Shown here piece after piece: positions 1-8,258 of a stretch of 36,740 bases of DNA. The notes below the pieces were generated by a model, which saw nothing but the letters and a program-made list of their open reading frames with translations, was not told where the DNA came from and made no database searches. The first letter of the stretch is position 1; every line of letters begins with the position of its first letter. Origin of the DNA: Oscillospiraceae bacterium. Lineage in GTDB: Bacteria > Bacillota > Clostridia > Oscillospirales > Oscillospiraceae. The stretch is taken from assembly GCA_024698225.1 (NCBI GenBank), contig JAILRK010000192.1, positions 1-36,740 on the forward strand, given 5' to 3'. The position numbers and the translations under genes were made by a program.

Positions 1-572
1 AGCAGGTGGACGTGACCTTCCTCGCCCGCCGCGGTCTGCCCTACACAAAGGAATACTACGAGGGCGTCGCCCACACGATTCTTCCGAAGGCGGCGGTGTT
101 CACAAAAGCATACTGCCACAGCGAGCAGAGCTGCGAGGAGATTATTGCGGAGTGGATGGAGCTGGCGAAGGACAGCTATGCGCACGTGGCGCTCAAGCCC
201 CACGCGCGCGAGCTGCTGGAGGCGCTGCGTGCCGCGGACGAGCGGCTTGCCGTGTTTACCAGTGCCGTGCCCGTGCACTGCCGCACGGCGCTTGCGGTCC
301 ACGGACTCACGCCCTGCTTCGAGCAGGTGGTCTACGCCCACGAGCTCGGCGTGAGCAAGGACACGGCGGAAGCGTTTCACCTTGCCTGCCGGCAGCTCGG
401 CGTCGTTCCGGCGGACTGTGTGGTTCTGGACGACTCGGTCGCGTCCTGCCGCGCGGCGAAGGCGGCGGGCGCGCGCGTCATCGGCGTGTACGACCCGTAT
501 TTTGAGGGGACGAAGGATGAGATGCCGCGGGTGTGTGACCGCTATATTCGTAGCTTTGCGGAATTGCTGTAA
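1..572 (+). CDS. HAD-family phosphatase, 5'-truncated by window edge
   Basis: This is the C-terminal part of a haloacid-dehalogenase hydrolase of the beta-phosphoglucomutase/phosphoglycolate phosphatase type. The reading frame is open to the window edge. The N-terminal motif I (DxDGT with the nucleophilic Asp) is missing, so the start lies upstream of base 1 and the GTG at 6 is probably internal. What remains is the helical cap followed by motif II (LAVFTSA), the motif III lysine (GVSKDTAEAF) and motif IV with its acidic pair (VVLDDS), then the usual AAKAAGARVIGVYD stretch. These residues bind phosphate and Mg2+ in the family. The substrate cannot be read from the sequence. The gene ends about 50 bases before the fprA promoter, and no convincing terminator is seen between them. 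Confidence 0.85.
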   Translation, partial: QVDVTFLARRGLPYTKEYYEGVAHTILPKAAVFTKAYCHSEQSCEEIIAEWMELAKDSYAHVALKPHARELLEALRAADERLAVFTSAVPVHCRTALAVHGLTPCFEQVVYAHELGVSKDTAEAFHLACRQLGVVPADCVVLDDSVASCRAAKAAGARVIGVYDPYFEGTKDEMPRVCDRYIRSFAELL

Positions 573-623
573 TACGCCGGTGCAGCGCGCGGCGAATTGT
601 ACGCGGTTAACGCAAGGCAACAG

Positions 624-652
624 TTGCAAATCCGTCGACGTTGTGATATTTT
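624..652 (+). promoter_or_regulatory. Probable sigma-A promoter of fprA
   Basis: TTGCAA (624-629) and TATTTT (647-652) are separated by 17 bases in an AT-rich gap between the HAD gene and fprA. The predicted transcript would start near 659, leaving a leader of about 30 bases that carries GGAGG before the ATG at 689. This suggests fprA is transcribed on its own. Confidence 0.55.
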
Positions 653-688
653 ATATGTGTTGTGAAATTTTTTGATACGGAGGACATC

Positions 689-1849
689 ATGGACATCACC
701 ATTACCAAGGACATTCGATACATCGGCGTGGACGACCACGACATCGACCTCTTTGAGGGCATGTACGACGTGCCGAACGGCATGGCATACAACAGCTACG
801 TCATCCTTGACGAGAAAATCGCCGTTATGGACACGGTCGAGGTGCGCTTCGGCGCGGCGTGGATGGCGAAGCTGGACGCCGTGCTGGACGGACGCACGCC
901 GGACTACCTCATCGTGCACCACGTCGAGCCGGACCACAGCGCCAACATCACCGCCTTTATGGACAAGTACCCCCAGGCGACCATCGTTGCCTCGGCGCAG
1001 GCGTTCCGCCTGATTGCCAACTTCTACGGCACGGATTACGCCGCGCGCCGCATCGTCGCCGCCGACGGCGCAACGGTCTCGCTGGGCAGCCACGTGCTCA
1101 ACTTCGTCACCGCGCCGATGGTGCACTGGCCGGAGGTCATCATGAGCTATGAGAGCACGGACAAGGTGCTCTTCTCCGCGGACGCCTTCGGCAAGTTCGG
1201 CGCGCAGGACTATGACGACCCCGAGGGCTGGTCCTGCGAGGCGCGCCGCTACTACTTCGGCATCGTCGGCAAGTTCGGCGCACAGGTGCAGGCGCTGCTC
1301 AAGAAGCTCGCGGGCAAGGAGCTTGCGCACATCTGCTCGCTCCACGGTCCGGTGCTCAGCGGCGATTTGAGCGAGTACCTGCGCCTCTACAACATCTGGT
1401 CGAGCTACGAGGTGGAGACCGAGGGCGTGCTCATCGCCTACACGACGGTCTACGGTCACACGCGCGAGGCGGCGGAGTATCTTGCGGAGAAGCTGCGCGG
1501 CATGGGTGTGCGCGCCGTCATCACCGACCTCGCCCGCGACGACCAGTATGAAGCGGTGGAGGACGCGTTCCGCCACAGCAAGCTGGTGCTCTGCACCACC
1601 ACCTACAACACCGGCGTGTTCCCCGTGATGCGCGAGTTCATCCAGCACCTGACCGACCGCGGCTACCAGAAGCGCACCGTTGCCCTGGTGGAAAACGGCG
1701 GCTGGGCGCCGATGGCGGCAAAGGGCATGCGCGCGATGCTGGAGGGCTGCAAGAATCTGACCTTCGCCGAGACCCCGGTCAAAATCATGGGCGCGCTCAC
1801 GCCCGCGACCTTCGCCCAGCTCGACAAGCTGGCGCAGGAGCTTGCCTGA
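689..1849 (+). CDS. fprA: FprA-family A-type flavodiiron protein (O2/NO reductase)
   Basis: This 386-residue flavodiiron protein is a cytoplasmic enzyme that reduces O2 to water or NO to N2O and protects anaerobes. The N-terminal metallo-beta-lactamase-like domain carries the diiron ligands: H78-x-E80-x-D82-H83, then H146, D165 (SADAFG) and H219 (SLHGP). The C-terminal flavodoxin domain starts near residue 246, with the FMN phosphate loop YTTVYGHT. Electrons normally come from rubredoxin or NADH:rubredoxin oxidoreductase; neither is encoded here. The ATG at 689 was chosen because GGAGG (679-683) lies five bases upstream. The in-frame GTG at 662 has no ribosome binding site and would add residues atypical of the family. 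It has its own promoter, and a hairpin follows the stop. The length is typical of a two-domain FprA without a fused rubredoxin. Confidence 0.93.
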   Translation: MDITITKDIRYIGVDDHDIDLFEGMYDVPNGMAYNSYVILDEKIAVMDTVEVRFGAAWMAKLDAVLDGRTPDYLIVHHVEPDHSANITAFMDKYPQATIVASAQAFRLIANFYGTDYAARRIVAADGATVSLGSHVLNFVTAPMVHWPEVIMSYESTDKVLFSADAFGKFGAQDYDDPEGWSCEARRYYFGIVGKFGAQVQALLKKLAGKELAHICSLHGPVLSGDLSEYLRLYNIWSSYEVETEGVLIAYTTVYGHTREAAEYLAEKLRGMGVRAVITDLARDDQYEAVEDAFRHSKLVLCTTTYNTGVFPVMREFIQHLTDRGYQKRTVALVENGGWAPMAAKGMRAMLEGCKNLTFAETPVKIMGALTPATFAQLDKLAQELA

Positions 1850-1867
1850 TTCCATCCCAATCATCAC

Positions 1868-1900
1868 AAGAAGGACAGCCTCGGCTGTCCTTCTTGTTTT
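1868..1900 (+). terminator. Rho-independent terminator of fprA
   Basis: A perfect 12-bp stem (1868-1879 with 1884-1895) with a CTCG loop is followed by GTTTT. It lies between the convergent fprA and tyrS genes. The minus-strand side lacks a T tract, so it mainly serves fprA. Confidence 0.8.
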
Positions 1901-1905
1901 CGGTA

Positions 1906-3129
1906 TTACATGTTCACCTTGTGATAGACCTTCTTGCCCTTTTTGAGCATGATGCCATTCGTGGCGAGGCGGTCCTTGTCATAGCGCTCGTCGATGCCGG
2001 AGACCTTGACGTCGTCCACGGTGACGCCGCCCTGCTGCACGAGGCGGCGGGCCTCGCCGCGCGACGCGCAGAGTCCGGTTTTGACCAGCACGCTGAGGAT
2101 GTCGATGCTGCCGTCGCTGAGGTCGGCGTCGCTGAGCGTCGTGCTCGGCACGTTGTCCATGCTGCCGCCGCCGCCGAAGAGCGCGCGGGCGCTCTGCTGC
2201 GCCTTCTCCGCCTCCTCCTCGCCGTGGACGAGCTTGGTGAGCTCGTAGGCAAGAATCTCCTTGGCACGGTTGAGCTCGCTGCCCTCCCACTTGTCCATCT
2301 CGTCAATCTGCTCGAGCGGGAGGAAGGTCAGCATGCGGATGCACTTGAGCACGTCCGCGTCGCCGACGTTGCGCCAGTACTGGTAGAACTCGTAGGGGCT
2401 GGTCTTGTTCGGGTCCAGCCACACCGCGCCGCTGGCGGTCTTGCCCATCTTCTTGCCCTCACTGTTGAGCAGCAGCGTGATGGTCATGGCGTAGGCGTCC
2501 TTGTCGAGCTTGCGGCGAATCAGCTCCGTGCCCGCCAGCATGTTCGACCACTGGTCGTTGCCGCCGAACTGCATGTTGCAGCCCACCGTCTGGAACATGT
2601 GGTAGAAGTCGTAGGCCTGCATAATCATGTAGTTGAACTCGAGGAAGGACAGGCCCTTTTCCATGCGCTGCTTGTAGCACTCGGCGCGCAGCATGTTGTT
2701 CACCGAGAAGCAGGCGCCCACCTCGCGCAGCAACTCGACGTAGTTGAGGTCCAACAGCCAGTCGGCGTTGTTGAGCATCATCGCCTTGTCGGGTCCGAAC
2801 TCGATGAACTTCTCCATCTGGCGCTTGAAGCACTCGGCGTTGTGGTTGATGTCCTCTTTGGTCAGCATCTTGCGCATGTCCGTGCGCCCCGAGGGGTCGC
2901 CAATCATGGTCGTGCCGCCGCCGATGAGGGCGATGGGCTTGTTGCCCGCCATCTGCAGGCGCTTCATCAGGCACAGCGCCATGAAGTGCCCGACGTGCAG
3001 GCTGTCCGCCGTGCAGTCGAAGCCGATGTAGAACGTCGCCTTGCCGTTGTTGACCAGCTCGCGGATTTCATCCTCGTCCGTCACCTGCGCCAGCAGACCG
3101 CGCGCCTTCAGCTCTTCGTAGATTTGCAT
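1906..3129 (-). CDS. tyrS: Tyrosyl-tRNA synthetase
   Basis: This 407-residue class I aminoacyl-tRNA synthetase charges tRNA-Tyr with tyrosine in the cytoplasm. The HIGH-type signature is H45-V-G-H48 (SLHVGHFMAL). The KMSKS-type loop is KMGKT at 227-231, and the tyrosine-pocket stretch QFGGNDQWSN lies at 187-196. A C-terminal S4 RNA-binding domain covers roughly residues 340-400 (ASRGEARRLVQQGGVTVDD). Length and order match bacterial TyrS. Translation starts at the ATG at 3129, behind an AAAAGGAGAAAG ribosome binding site. Expression is governed by the T-box leader and promoter directly upstream, which supports the assignment independently. Confidence 0.96.
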   Translation of the reverse strand: MQIYEELKARGLLAQVTDEDEIRELVNNGKATFYIGFDCTADSLHVGHFMALCLMKRLQMAGNKPIALIGGGTTMIGDPSGRTDMRKMLTKEDINHNAECFKRQMEKFIEFGPDKAMMLNNADWLLDLNYVELLREVGACFSVNNMLRAECYKQRMEKGLSFLEFNYMIMQAYDFYHMFQTVGCNMQFGGNDQWSNMLAGTELIRRKLDKDAYAMTITLLLNSEGKKMGKTASGAVWLDPNKTSPYEFYQYWRNVGDADVLKCIRMLTFLPLEQIDEMDKWEGSELNRAKEILAYELTKLVHGEEEAEKAQQSARALFGGGGSMDNVPSTTLSDADLSDGSIDILSVLVKTGLCASRGEARRLVQQGGVTVDDVKVSGIDERYDKDRLATNGIMLKKGKKVYHKVNM

Positions 3130-3156
3130 CCGTCTTTCTCCTTTTTCTTATGTGTG

Positions 3157-3433
3157 GGACAGAAAAAGCCCTCTGTCCCCTTGTGTTTGGGACAGAGGGC
3201 GATTGCATCGCGGTACCACCTCTGGTTCGCTGTCTCCTCGCGTAAGACAGCCTCACGGAGTGCCGTTACACTCCTGCGCGATAACGGGCGCAACCGGAAT
3301 ACGCCTACTGGGCAGTTGCCGTTCGGGTATCAGCTCCGCGGTGTATTTCACCGGCCGCCCTCTCCCCTTTCCACCGTCCAGGGGCTCTCTTGGCAGGGCG
3401 CGTCCGCCTACTTCTCCGCTTCCTCGCTGTAAC
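3157..3433 (-). promoter_or_regulatory. Tyrosine-specific T-box leader of tyrS
   Basis: On the minus strand this leader contains the nearly invariant T-box core GGTGGTACCGCG (around 3209-3221), which pairs with the uncharged tRNA acceptor end. It is followed by a terminator hairpin (3168-3200) just before tyrS. A likely specifier codon is UAC (3345-3343), in the context GAA-A-UAC-A. An AGTA segment farther 5' could form the other half of the loop-E motif. High uncharged tRNA-Tyr would stabilise the antiterminator and allow tyrS transcription. The core and terminator are unambiguous; the specifier position is inferred from context and the downstream gene. Confidence 0.92.
3163..3200 (-). terminator. 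T-box regulated terminator
   Basis: On the minus strand GCCCTCTGTCCC pairs with GGGACAGAGGGC across an A-rich loop and is followed by TTTTT. The antiterminator containing the T-box core lies immediately upstream, the standard competing arrangement. Confidence 0.9.
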
Positions 3434-3439
3434 GGGCAC

Positions 3440-3468
3440 ATTATAGCCGTGCCGTGCGGATTTGTCAA
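3440..3468 (-). promoter_or_regulatory. Consensus sigma-A promoter of the tyrS T-box transcript
   Basis: On the minus strand a perfect TTGACA (3468-3463) and a perfect TATAAT (3445-3440) are separated by 17 bases. The -35 box contains the stop codon (TGA, 3467-3465) of the upstream M28-like gene, so the two transcription units abut with no spare DNA. Transcription should start near 3433, at the beginning of the T-box leader. Confidence 0.85.
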
Positions 3469-4409
3469 GCCTCGGTTTGATACCGGGCGGCAAGGCGGCT
3501 CAGCCCGTTTTTGAGCAGCGTCAGGTGCTCCTCGTCAATCTCCGTGGCACGAAGCGGACGGATGAGCCTGCCGAAGCCCTTGACCTTGTCGCAGGCGCAG
3601 ATGGCGACGGCGTGGCGGAAGGCGCGGTTGTCGGAGGGATAGTACACCAGCCCGTCGGTTTTGAGGAAGGCGGTGGTGTGCGTGCCGTTTTCAAAGCTCT
3701 CAAGGATGGCGTCAAGCAGTTCGCCGTCCCAGCGGCTGTTCTTGTTCGGCAGAATCAGCAGCTCGTCGCCCTCGGCGACGCAGTTCACATTGATAACGGG
3801 TGTTTCCCGCAGCGCGGGGCAGTCCTTCCGCAGGGCCTTTGCCCCGCTCATGCCGCTGAAGCCGCCGTCCAGAAAGGCAAACGCCACCTCGCCGCGGTAG
3901 CGCGGGGTCAGCGCGGCGGCGGTTTCAAGCAGGGCGGCAACGCCGGAGCTGTTGTCGTTGGTGTTGCGCGTCTCGGCGGGGCCGAAGCGCAGGTACAGCA
4001 GCGCCGAGAGCAGCAGCAGGAGAAACAGCGGCAGCGTCCAGTGCGGGGCGTTGACGGCAAAGGTCAGCGCGAAGGAGAGCACAACGCTGCCCAGCATCAC
4101 CAGCACGGGCGTCAGCGCCAGATACAAAAACGCCGTCATGGGGCGCGTGGGCATGATGAGCGGCGGAAGCAGGGATTTGAGCGGCGTGTCGTAGTGGGCG
4201 ACGAACACCAGCTTTGCCGTCTCCGGGTCGCCCGCGACCACGTTGGTCACGTGTCCCCCGATGCGCAGCGCCGTCTCCCGGCTCTGCAGCTTGGGCGCGT
4301 AGCCCAGCTCGCGCAGCGTGCCCATCAGATAGAGGCGGAACGCCTCTTTTTCCTTCGGCTTGAAGCGCAGGGGGTATTCCCGCGCAATGCGCTCGGCAAA
4401 TCGGCTCAT
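3465..4409 (-). CDS. Membrane M28-family peptidase homologue with altered active site
   Basis: This 314-residue protein has the M28 (aminopeptidase Y/glutaminyl cyclase-like) fold signature. It retains H72-x-D74 (VAHYDT) and the bridging-Asp motif NDNSSGVAALLE (D152). The position that normally reads D-G-E-E, giving the catalytic Glu and a zinc ligand, reads D181-G-G-F184 (FLDGGFSGMSGA). The late SDH-type segment reads YPSDNRAF. Two hydrophobic segments (about 93-115 and 124-140) are inserted between the HxD and NDN motifs, so the protein is probably membrane-anchored. Loss of both glutamates suggests reduced, changed or absent peptidase activity (inference). The ATG overlaps the recN stop codon as ATGA, so it is translationally coupled and the last gene of the operon. 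No signal peptide is visible. Confidence 0.75.
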   Translation of the reverse strand: MSRFAERIAREYPLRFKPKEKEAFRLYLMGTLRELGYAPKLQSRETALRIGGHVTNVVAGDPETAKLVFVAHYDTPLKSLLPPLIMPTRPMTAFLYLALTPVLVMLGSVVLSFALTFAVNAPHWTLPLFLLLLLSALLYLRFGPAETRNTNDNSSGVAALLETAAALTPRYRGEVAFAFLDGGFSGMSGAKALRKDCPALRETPVINVNCVAEGDELLILPNKNSRWDGELLDAILESFENGTHTTAFLKTDGLVYYPSDNRAFRHAVAICACDKVKGFGRLIRPLRATEIDEEHLTLLKNGLSRLAARYQTEA

Positions 4410-6103
4410 GCTCTCCCCCCTGTCAGCTTTGTTTTGAAGGCGTCCGCCGCGTCCAGCAGTTCCTCTGCGCCGCGGAGCATCGTGTCGCTCGGGTGCTCGC
4501 CGCCGGTGAGGCGCGCCAGCTCCCGTGCGCGCGCGCTGCGGTCCAGTTCCGTCACCCGCGTCAGGGTGCGTCCGCCCTCTTCGCCCTTTTCCACGGAGAA
4601 ATGCGTGTCCGCCATCGCCGCAAGCTGCGGCAGATGCGTCACGCAGAGCACCTGCTTTTCACGGGACACGCGGGCGAGCTTTTCCGCCACGCGCTGTGCC
4701 GCGCGTCCGGACACGCCGGTGTCCACCTCGTCAAAGACCATGGTCATCACGCTGTCCTGCGCGGCGAACACGTTTTTCATCGCCAGCATGATGCGCGCCA
4801 GCTCGCCGCCGGAGGCGATTTTGTGAATGGGCTTGGGCGCCTCGCCCACGTTGGCGGACATGAGAAAGCGCACCTCGTCCATGCCGCTTGCGTCCGGCTC
4901 CTTTTCCGCAAAGTCGATGGTGAAGCGGACCTTGGGCATGTCCAGCTCCCGCAGCTCGCGCAGAATCTCGGCCTCGAGCGTCTGCGCCGCCGCCTTGCGC
5001 GCCGCGGACAGCGCGCGCGCCGCTTCAGCCACGCCCGCCTTCTGCTGCGCCAGCTTCGCCTCCAGCTGCGCGATGCGGTCGTCCGCGTATTCGATGCGGT
5101 CCAGCTCGTCCTTTGAGCGGGCGAGGTAGTCCAGCATCTCGCGCACGGAGCCGCCGTATTTTTTCCGGAGCCGATAGAGCAGGTCGCTGCGCGCTTCCAC
5201 CTCGTCCAGCTCCGCGGGCGAGAAGTCAAAGTCCTCCCGCTTGTCACGCAGGGTGACGGACAGGTCATAGGCCTCGCTGTAGAGCGCCTCCAGCCGGTCG
5301 GAGAGCGCGATGAATTCCTCCCCCAGACCGCGAAGGCCGCGCAGGGCGTCATGCGCCTGACGGATGGCGGAGACCGCGCCGCTGCCCTCGTCTCCGCCGT
5401 TGAGGCAGTAGTCCGCCTCCGTGACGGCGTCGATGAACTTCTCGGCGTTGCGCAGGATGTTTCTCCGCTGCGCAAGCGTCTCCTCCTCGCCCTCCTTCAG
5501 CTCCGCGCGCTCCAGCTCCGCAATCTGGTGACGCAGCGTGTCCACCCGGCGCGCTTTCTCCGTCTCGTCCATGCGCAGCGCGTCGATGGCGCGGCGCGTG
5601 GCGTTCAGGGCGGAAAACTGCGCGCCGTAGCGCTCCAGCTGCGCGTCCATGTGCGCGTAGCGGTCCAGGTAGCTCAGGTGCTGCGTCTCGTCCAGCAGCG
5701 CCGTACCGTCGTGCTGACCGTGGATGTTCAGCAGCTGCGCACCGACGGCGCGCAACTGCGAAACCGTAATCGGACGCCCGTTGGCGCGGCAGACGGTGCG
5801 TCCGTCGCCGCTGAGCTCGCGCTGGAGCAGCAGCGTGCCGTCCTCCTCGATGGAGATGCCGTTTTCCGCAAGCGCGGGCAGGTCGCCGTCCACGCCGTCA
5901 AAAGCGGCGCTGACCAGCGCTTTGGGCGCGCCGCTGCGAATCAGGTCGCGCGAGGTGCGCTGACCCAGCACCGCGCCCAGCGCATCGATGACGATGGACT
6001 TGCCGGCGCCGGTCTCGCCGGTGAGGGCATTGAAGCCGCGCGCGAACAGAATGTCCGCGCGCTCGATGATGGCGATGTTCTCAATGTGCAGTAATTGCAG
6101 CAT
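4406..6103 (-). CDS. recN: DNA repair protein RecN
   Basis: This 565-residue SMC-like ATPase acts early in double-strand break repair. The Walker A motif GETGAGKS is at residues 29-36. Long coiled-coil arms fill the middle (about 150-370). The C-terminal half carries the ABC signature SGGELARIMLAMK and Walker B with its catalytic acid (MVFDEVDTGVSG). The N-terminal LHIENIAII is typical of RecN. It begins six bases after argR and overlaps the next gene by four bases, so it sits inside the dxs-tlyA-nadK-argR-recN operon conserved in Firmicutes. The ATG at 6103 has only a weak purine-rich ribosome binding site, consistent with coupling to argR. Confidence 0.96.
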   Translation of the reverse strand: MLQLLHIENIAIIERADILFARGFNALTGETGAGKSIVIDALGAVLGQRTSRDLIRSGAPKALVSAAFDGVDGDLPALAENGISIEEDGTLLLQRELSGDGRTVCRANGRPITVSQLRAVGAQLLNIHGQHDGTALLDETQHLSYLDRYAHMDAQLERYGAQFSALNATRRAIDALRMDETEKARRVDTLRHQIAELERAELKEGEEETLAQRRNILRNAEKFIDAVTEADYCLNGGDEGSGAVSAIRQAHDALRGLRGLGEEFIALSDRLEALYSEAYDLSVTLRDKREDFDFSPAELDEVEARSDLLYRLRKKYGGSVREMLDYLARSKDELDRIEYADDRIAQLEAKLAQQKAGVAEAARALSAARKAAAQTLEAEILRELRELDMPKVRFTIDFAEKEPDASGMDEVRFLMSANVGEAPKPIHKIASGGELARIMLAMKNVFAAQDSVMTMVFDEVDTGVSGRAAQRVAEKLARVSREKQVLCVTHLPQLAAMADTHFSVEKGEEGGRTLTRVTELDRSARARELARLTGGEHPSDTMLRGAEELLDAADAFKTKLTGGRA

Positions 6104-6109
6104 AGTTCT

Positions 6110-6574
6110 TCACTTCTGAAATTTATTTTGCATTTCATGGATTTCCAGGCAGAATTCCGCCGCGCTGTCCTCATCGCGCATGATGACCAGCACCGTGTCG
6201 TCACCGGCAATGGTGCCGAGCATCTGCGCGATGTCCATCCCGTCAAAGGCGGCGCCGGCCGCCCCGGCAAGGCCCGGCATGGTCTTGAGCACGACGAGGT
6301 TGCGCGCATAGTCCACGCCGATGATGCTCTCGCGCAGAATCGTCTGCAGGCGGTCGGCAAAGTTGAGGCGGGTCTTGTGCGCGGAGACGGCGTAGCGGTA
6401 GCGCCCGCCGCCGGCAGGCTCCTTGATGAGGTGAAGCTGCTTGATGTCGCGCGAGACCGTTGCCTGCGTGCTGTGGATGCCGCGCTGACGCAGACGCTCA
6501 ATGAGCTGCTCCTGCGTCTCGACGCTCTCTTCGGCAATGATGGACAGGATTGCATTCTGTCTGTCATTCTTCAT
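6110..6574 (-). CDS. argR: Arginine repressor ArgR/AhrC
   Basis: This 154-residue transcriptional regulator of arginine metabolism has an N-terminal winged helix (residues 1-70, with STQATVSRDIKQLHL as the recognition helix region). The C-terminal oligomerisation and arginine-binding domain includes the GTIAGDDTVLVI motif, with the paired aspartates that contact arginine in the hexamer. The length is normal. The start overlaps the end of nadK by 11 bases. ArgR/AhrC next to recN is the usual Firmicutes arrangement. No ARG box was confirmed in the window. Confidence 0.95.
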   Translation of the reverse strand: MKNDRQNAILSIIAEESVETQEQLIERLRQRGIHSTQATVSRDIKQLHLIKEPAGGGRYRYAVSAHKTRLNFADRLQTILRESIIGVDYARNLVVLKTMPGLAGAAGAAFDGMDIAQMLGTIAGDDTVLVIMRDEDSAAEFCLEIHEMQNKFQK

Positions 6575-7445
6575 GATTCAGCAGTCCTCCAAGCATTTTT
6601 CGCTGCAGCACCTCGCAGAAGCTGCGGTTTTCCAGACGCACCAGCTTGGTGTCATACCGTGAGCGCGTAATCTCCACGGCGTCGCCATGGCGCAGAGAGA
6701 ACGCGCGCCCGCCGTCCACCGACAGCACCACCGGCTTGTAGCCCGTCGCCTCGGTCTGCACCGTGATGGTGCGCTCCGGGGCGAGCACGTAGGCGTTGGC
6801 GTGCACGCTGTGCGCGCAGATGGGACTGACGACGAAATTGCGCGCGGTCGGCTCCACCACGGGCCCGCCCGCGCTGAGCGAGTACGCCGTGGAGCCCGTG
6901 GGGCTTGCCACGACCACGCCGTCGCCCGCAATGTCCACCAGCTTGCCGCTTTCGGTGTAGATGTGCAGGCGGATGACGCGGGAGACGTTGCCGCGGGCAA
7001 TGAGCGCCTCGTTGAGGCCGAGGCTCGAGTAGATGATGCGCCCGTCGCGCTTTACGACGACGTCGAGCATCATGCGGCTTTCAATGGTGTATTTCCCCGC
7101 GCAGAGATTCTTGAGCTTGTGCAGTTCCTTCAGCTCCAGCTCCGCCATGAAGCCGAGGCTTCCGAGATTGACGCCCAGCACGGGGATGTCCTTGTGCGCA
7201 GCGGTTTTGGACAGGTGCAGAATCGTGCCGTCGCCGCCGAAGGAGACGAGCATGTCCGCGCCGCGCAGCTCCTGCTGCAGCGGACGGATTTCCAGCCCGT
7301 AACCCTCCGGCTCCTCGTTGCCGCGGAAGGGAATGCACACGACGTTGGGACAGTTTGCCTCGTCCAGAATTGCCTTGGCCTGCTTTACCACCCGCAGCTC
7401 CTTATCGCGGTAGGGGTTGGGGCAGAGTATCACTTTTTTCAGCAT
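6564..7445 (-). CDS. nadK: NAD kinase
   Basis: This 293-residue cytoplasmic enzyme phosphorylates NAD+ to NADP+. The diagnostic G70-G-D-G-T74 motif (SFGGDGTILHL) is followed by NLGSLGFMAE (from 93) and the glycine-rich segment DGVVVASPTGSTAYSLSAGGP that forms the NAD site. It starts at the ATG at 7445, 12 bases after tlyA, and its end overlaps argR. The length fits the family, and the neighbours are the conserved tlyA-nadK-argR series. Confidence 0.95.
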   Translation of the reverse strand: MLKKVILCPNPYRDKELRVVKQAKAILDEANCPNVVCIPFRGNEEPEGYGLEIRPLQQELRGADMLVSFGGDGTILHLSKTAAHKDIPVLGVNLGSLGFMAELELKELHKLKNLCAGKYTIESRMMLDVVVKRDGRIIYSSLGLNEALIARGNVSRVIRLHIYTESGKLVDIAGDGVVVASPTGSTAYSLSAGGPVVEPTARNFVVSPICAHSVHANAYVLAPERTITVQTEATGYKPVVLSVDGGRAFSLRHGDAVEITRSRYDTKLVRLENRSFCEVLQRKMLGGLLNHEE

Positions 7446-7457
7446 GGCGCTTACCTC

Positions 7458-8258
7458 TTATGTGTCCAGCTCTGCATGGGAGTCCGCCACCAGCGCAGCA
7501 AGGTCAAACACGCGCTCGGTGACGGCGCCCTTTTCCAGATAGCCGAGATATTCAATGTTGCCCTCCGGGCCGCGGATGGGCGAGTAGGTCAGGTCCAGCA
7601 CGCCGAAGCCGCTGTCGGACGCGTGGCTCAGAAACTGTGCCAGCACCTCCCGGTGCACCGCCGGGTCGCGCACGACGCCCTTTTTGCCGACCTTTTCGCG
7701 CCCTGCCTCAAACTGCGGCTTCACAAGACAGGCGACGTGTCCGCCCTGCCGCAGCAGCGTGTGCACGGCGGGCAGAATCAGCGAAAGCGAGATGAACGAG
7801 ACGTCGATGGACGCAAAATCCAGCTCGTCCGGGATTTGCTCATGCGTGAGGTAGCGGGCGTTCGTGCGCTCCATGCACACTACGCGCGCATCGCTGCGCA
7901 GCCGCCAGTCCAGCTGACCGTAGCCCACGTCCACGGCGTAGACCTTTGCCGCGCCGTTTTGCAGCATGCAGTCGGTGAACCCGCCGGTGGAAGCGCCGAT
8001 GTCGGCGCAGAGACAGCCGTCGAGCGTCAGTCCAAAGCTGTGCATCGCCTTTTCCAGCTTCAGTCCCCCGCGGCTGACGTAGCGCAGCGCGCTGCCGCGC
8101 ACCTCAACCTTCGCGTCTGCGGGCACGCCGAAGCCCGCCTTGTCCACCTTCCGGTCGTTGACGTAGACGATGCCGCTCATGATGATGGCAAGCGCCTTCT
8201 GCCGCGTCTCTGCCAGGCCATGCTCGACCAGATAGACGTCCAATCTCTGCTTCGTCAT
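7458..8258 (-). CDS. tlyA: TlyA-family 2'-O-ribose rRNA methyltransferase
   Basis: This 266-residue protein has an N-terminal S4 RNA-binding domain (about residues 1-62, QRLDVYLVEHGLAETRQKA). It is followed by an FtsJ-like Rossmann methyltransferase domain that begins with VSRGGLKLEKAM. The SAM-binding motif I is ADIGASTGGFTDCML and the next strand is VYAVDVGYGQLDW. Actinobacterial TlyA methylates 16S and 23S rRNA ribose and affects capreomycin susceptibility; many Firmicutes copies are annotated as haemolysin without proof. The ATG overlaps the dxs stop codon as ATGA, so the two are coupled. Confidence 0.93.
   Translation of the reverse strand: MTKQRLDVYLVEHGLAETRQKALAIIMSGIVYVNDRKVDKAGFGVPADAKVEVRGSALRYVSRGGLKLEKAMHSFGLTLDGCLCADIGASTGGFTDCMLQNGAAKVYAVDVGYGQLDWRLRSDARVVCMERTNARYLTHEQIPDELDFASIDVSFISLSLILPAVHTLLRQGGHVACLVKPQFEAGREKVGKKGVVRDPAVHREVLAQFLSHASDSGFGVLDLTYSPIRGPEGNIEYLGYLEKGAVTERVFDLAALVADSHAELDT

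Noticed and set aside
662-688. GTG at 662 as the fprA start
   Set aside because: It lies only ten bases after the -10 box with no ribosome binding site, whereas the ATG at 689 has GGAGG five bases upstream and gives a normal FprA N terminus.
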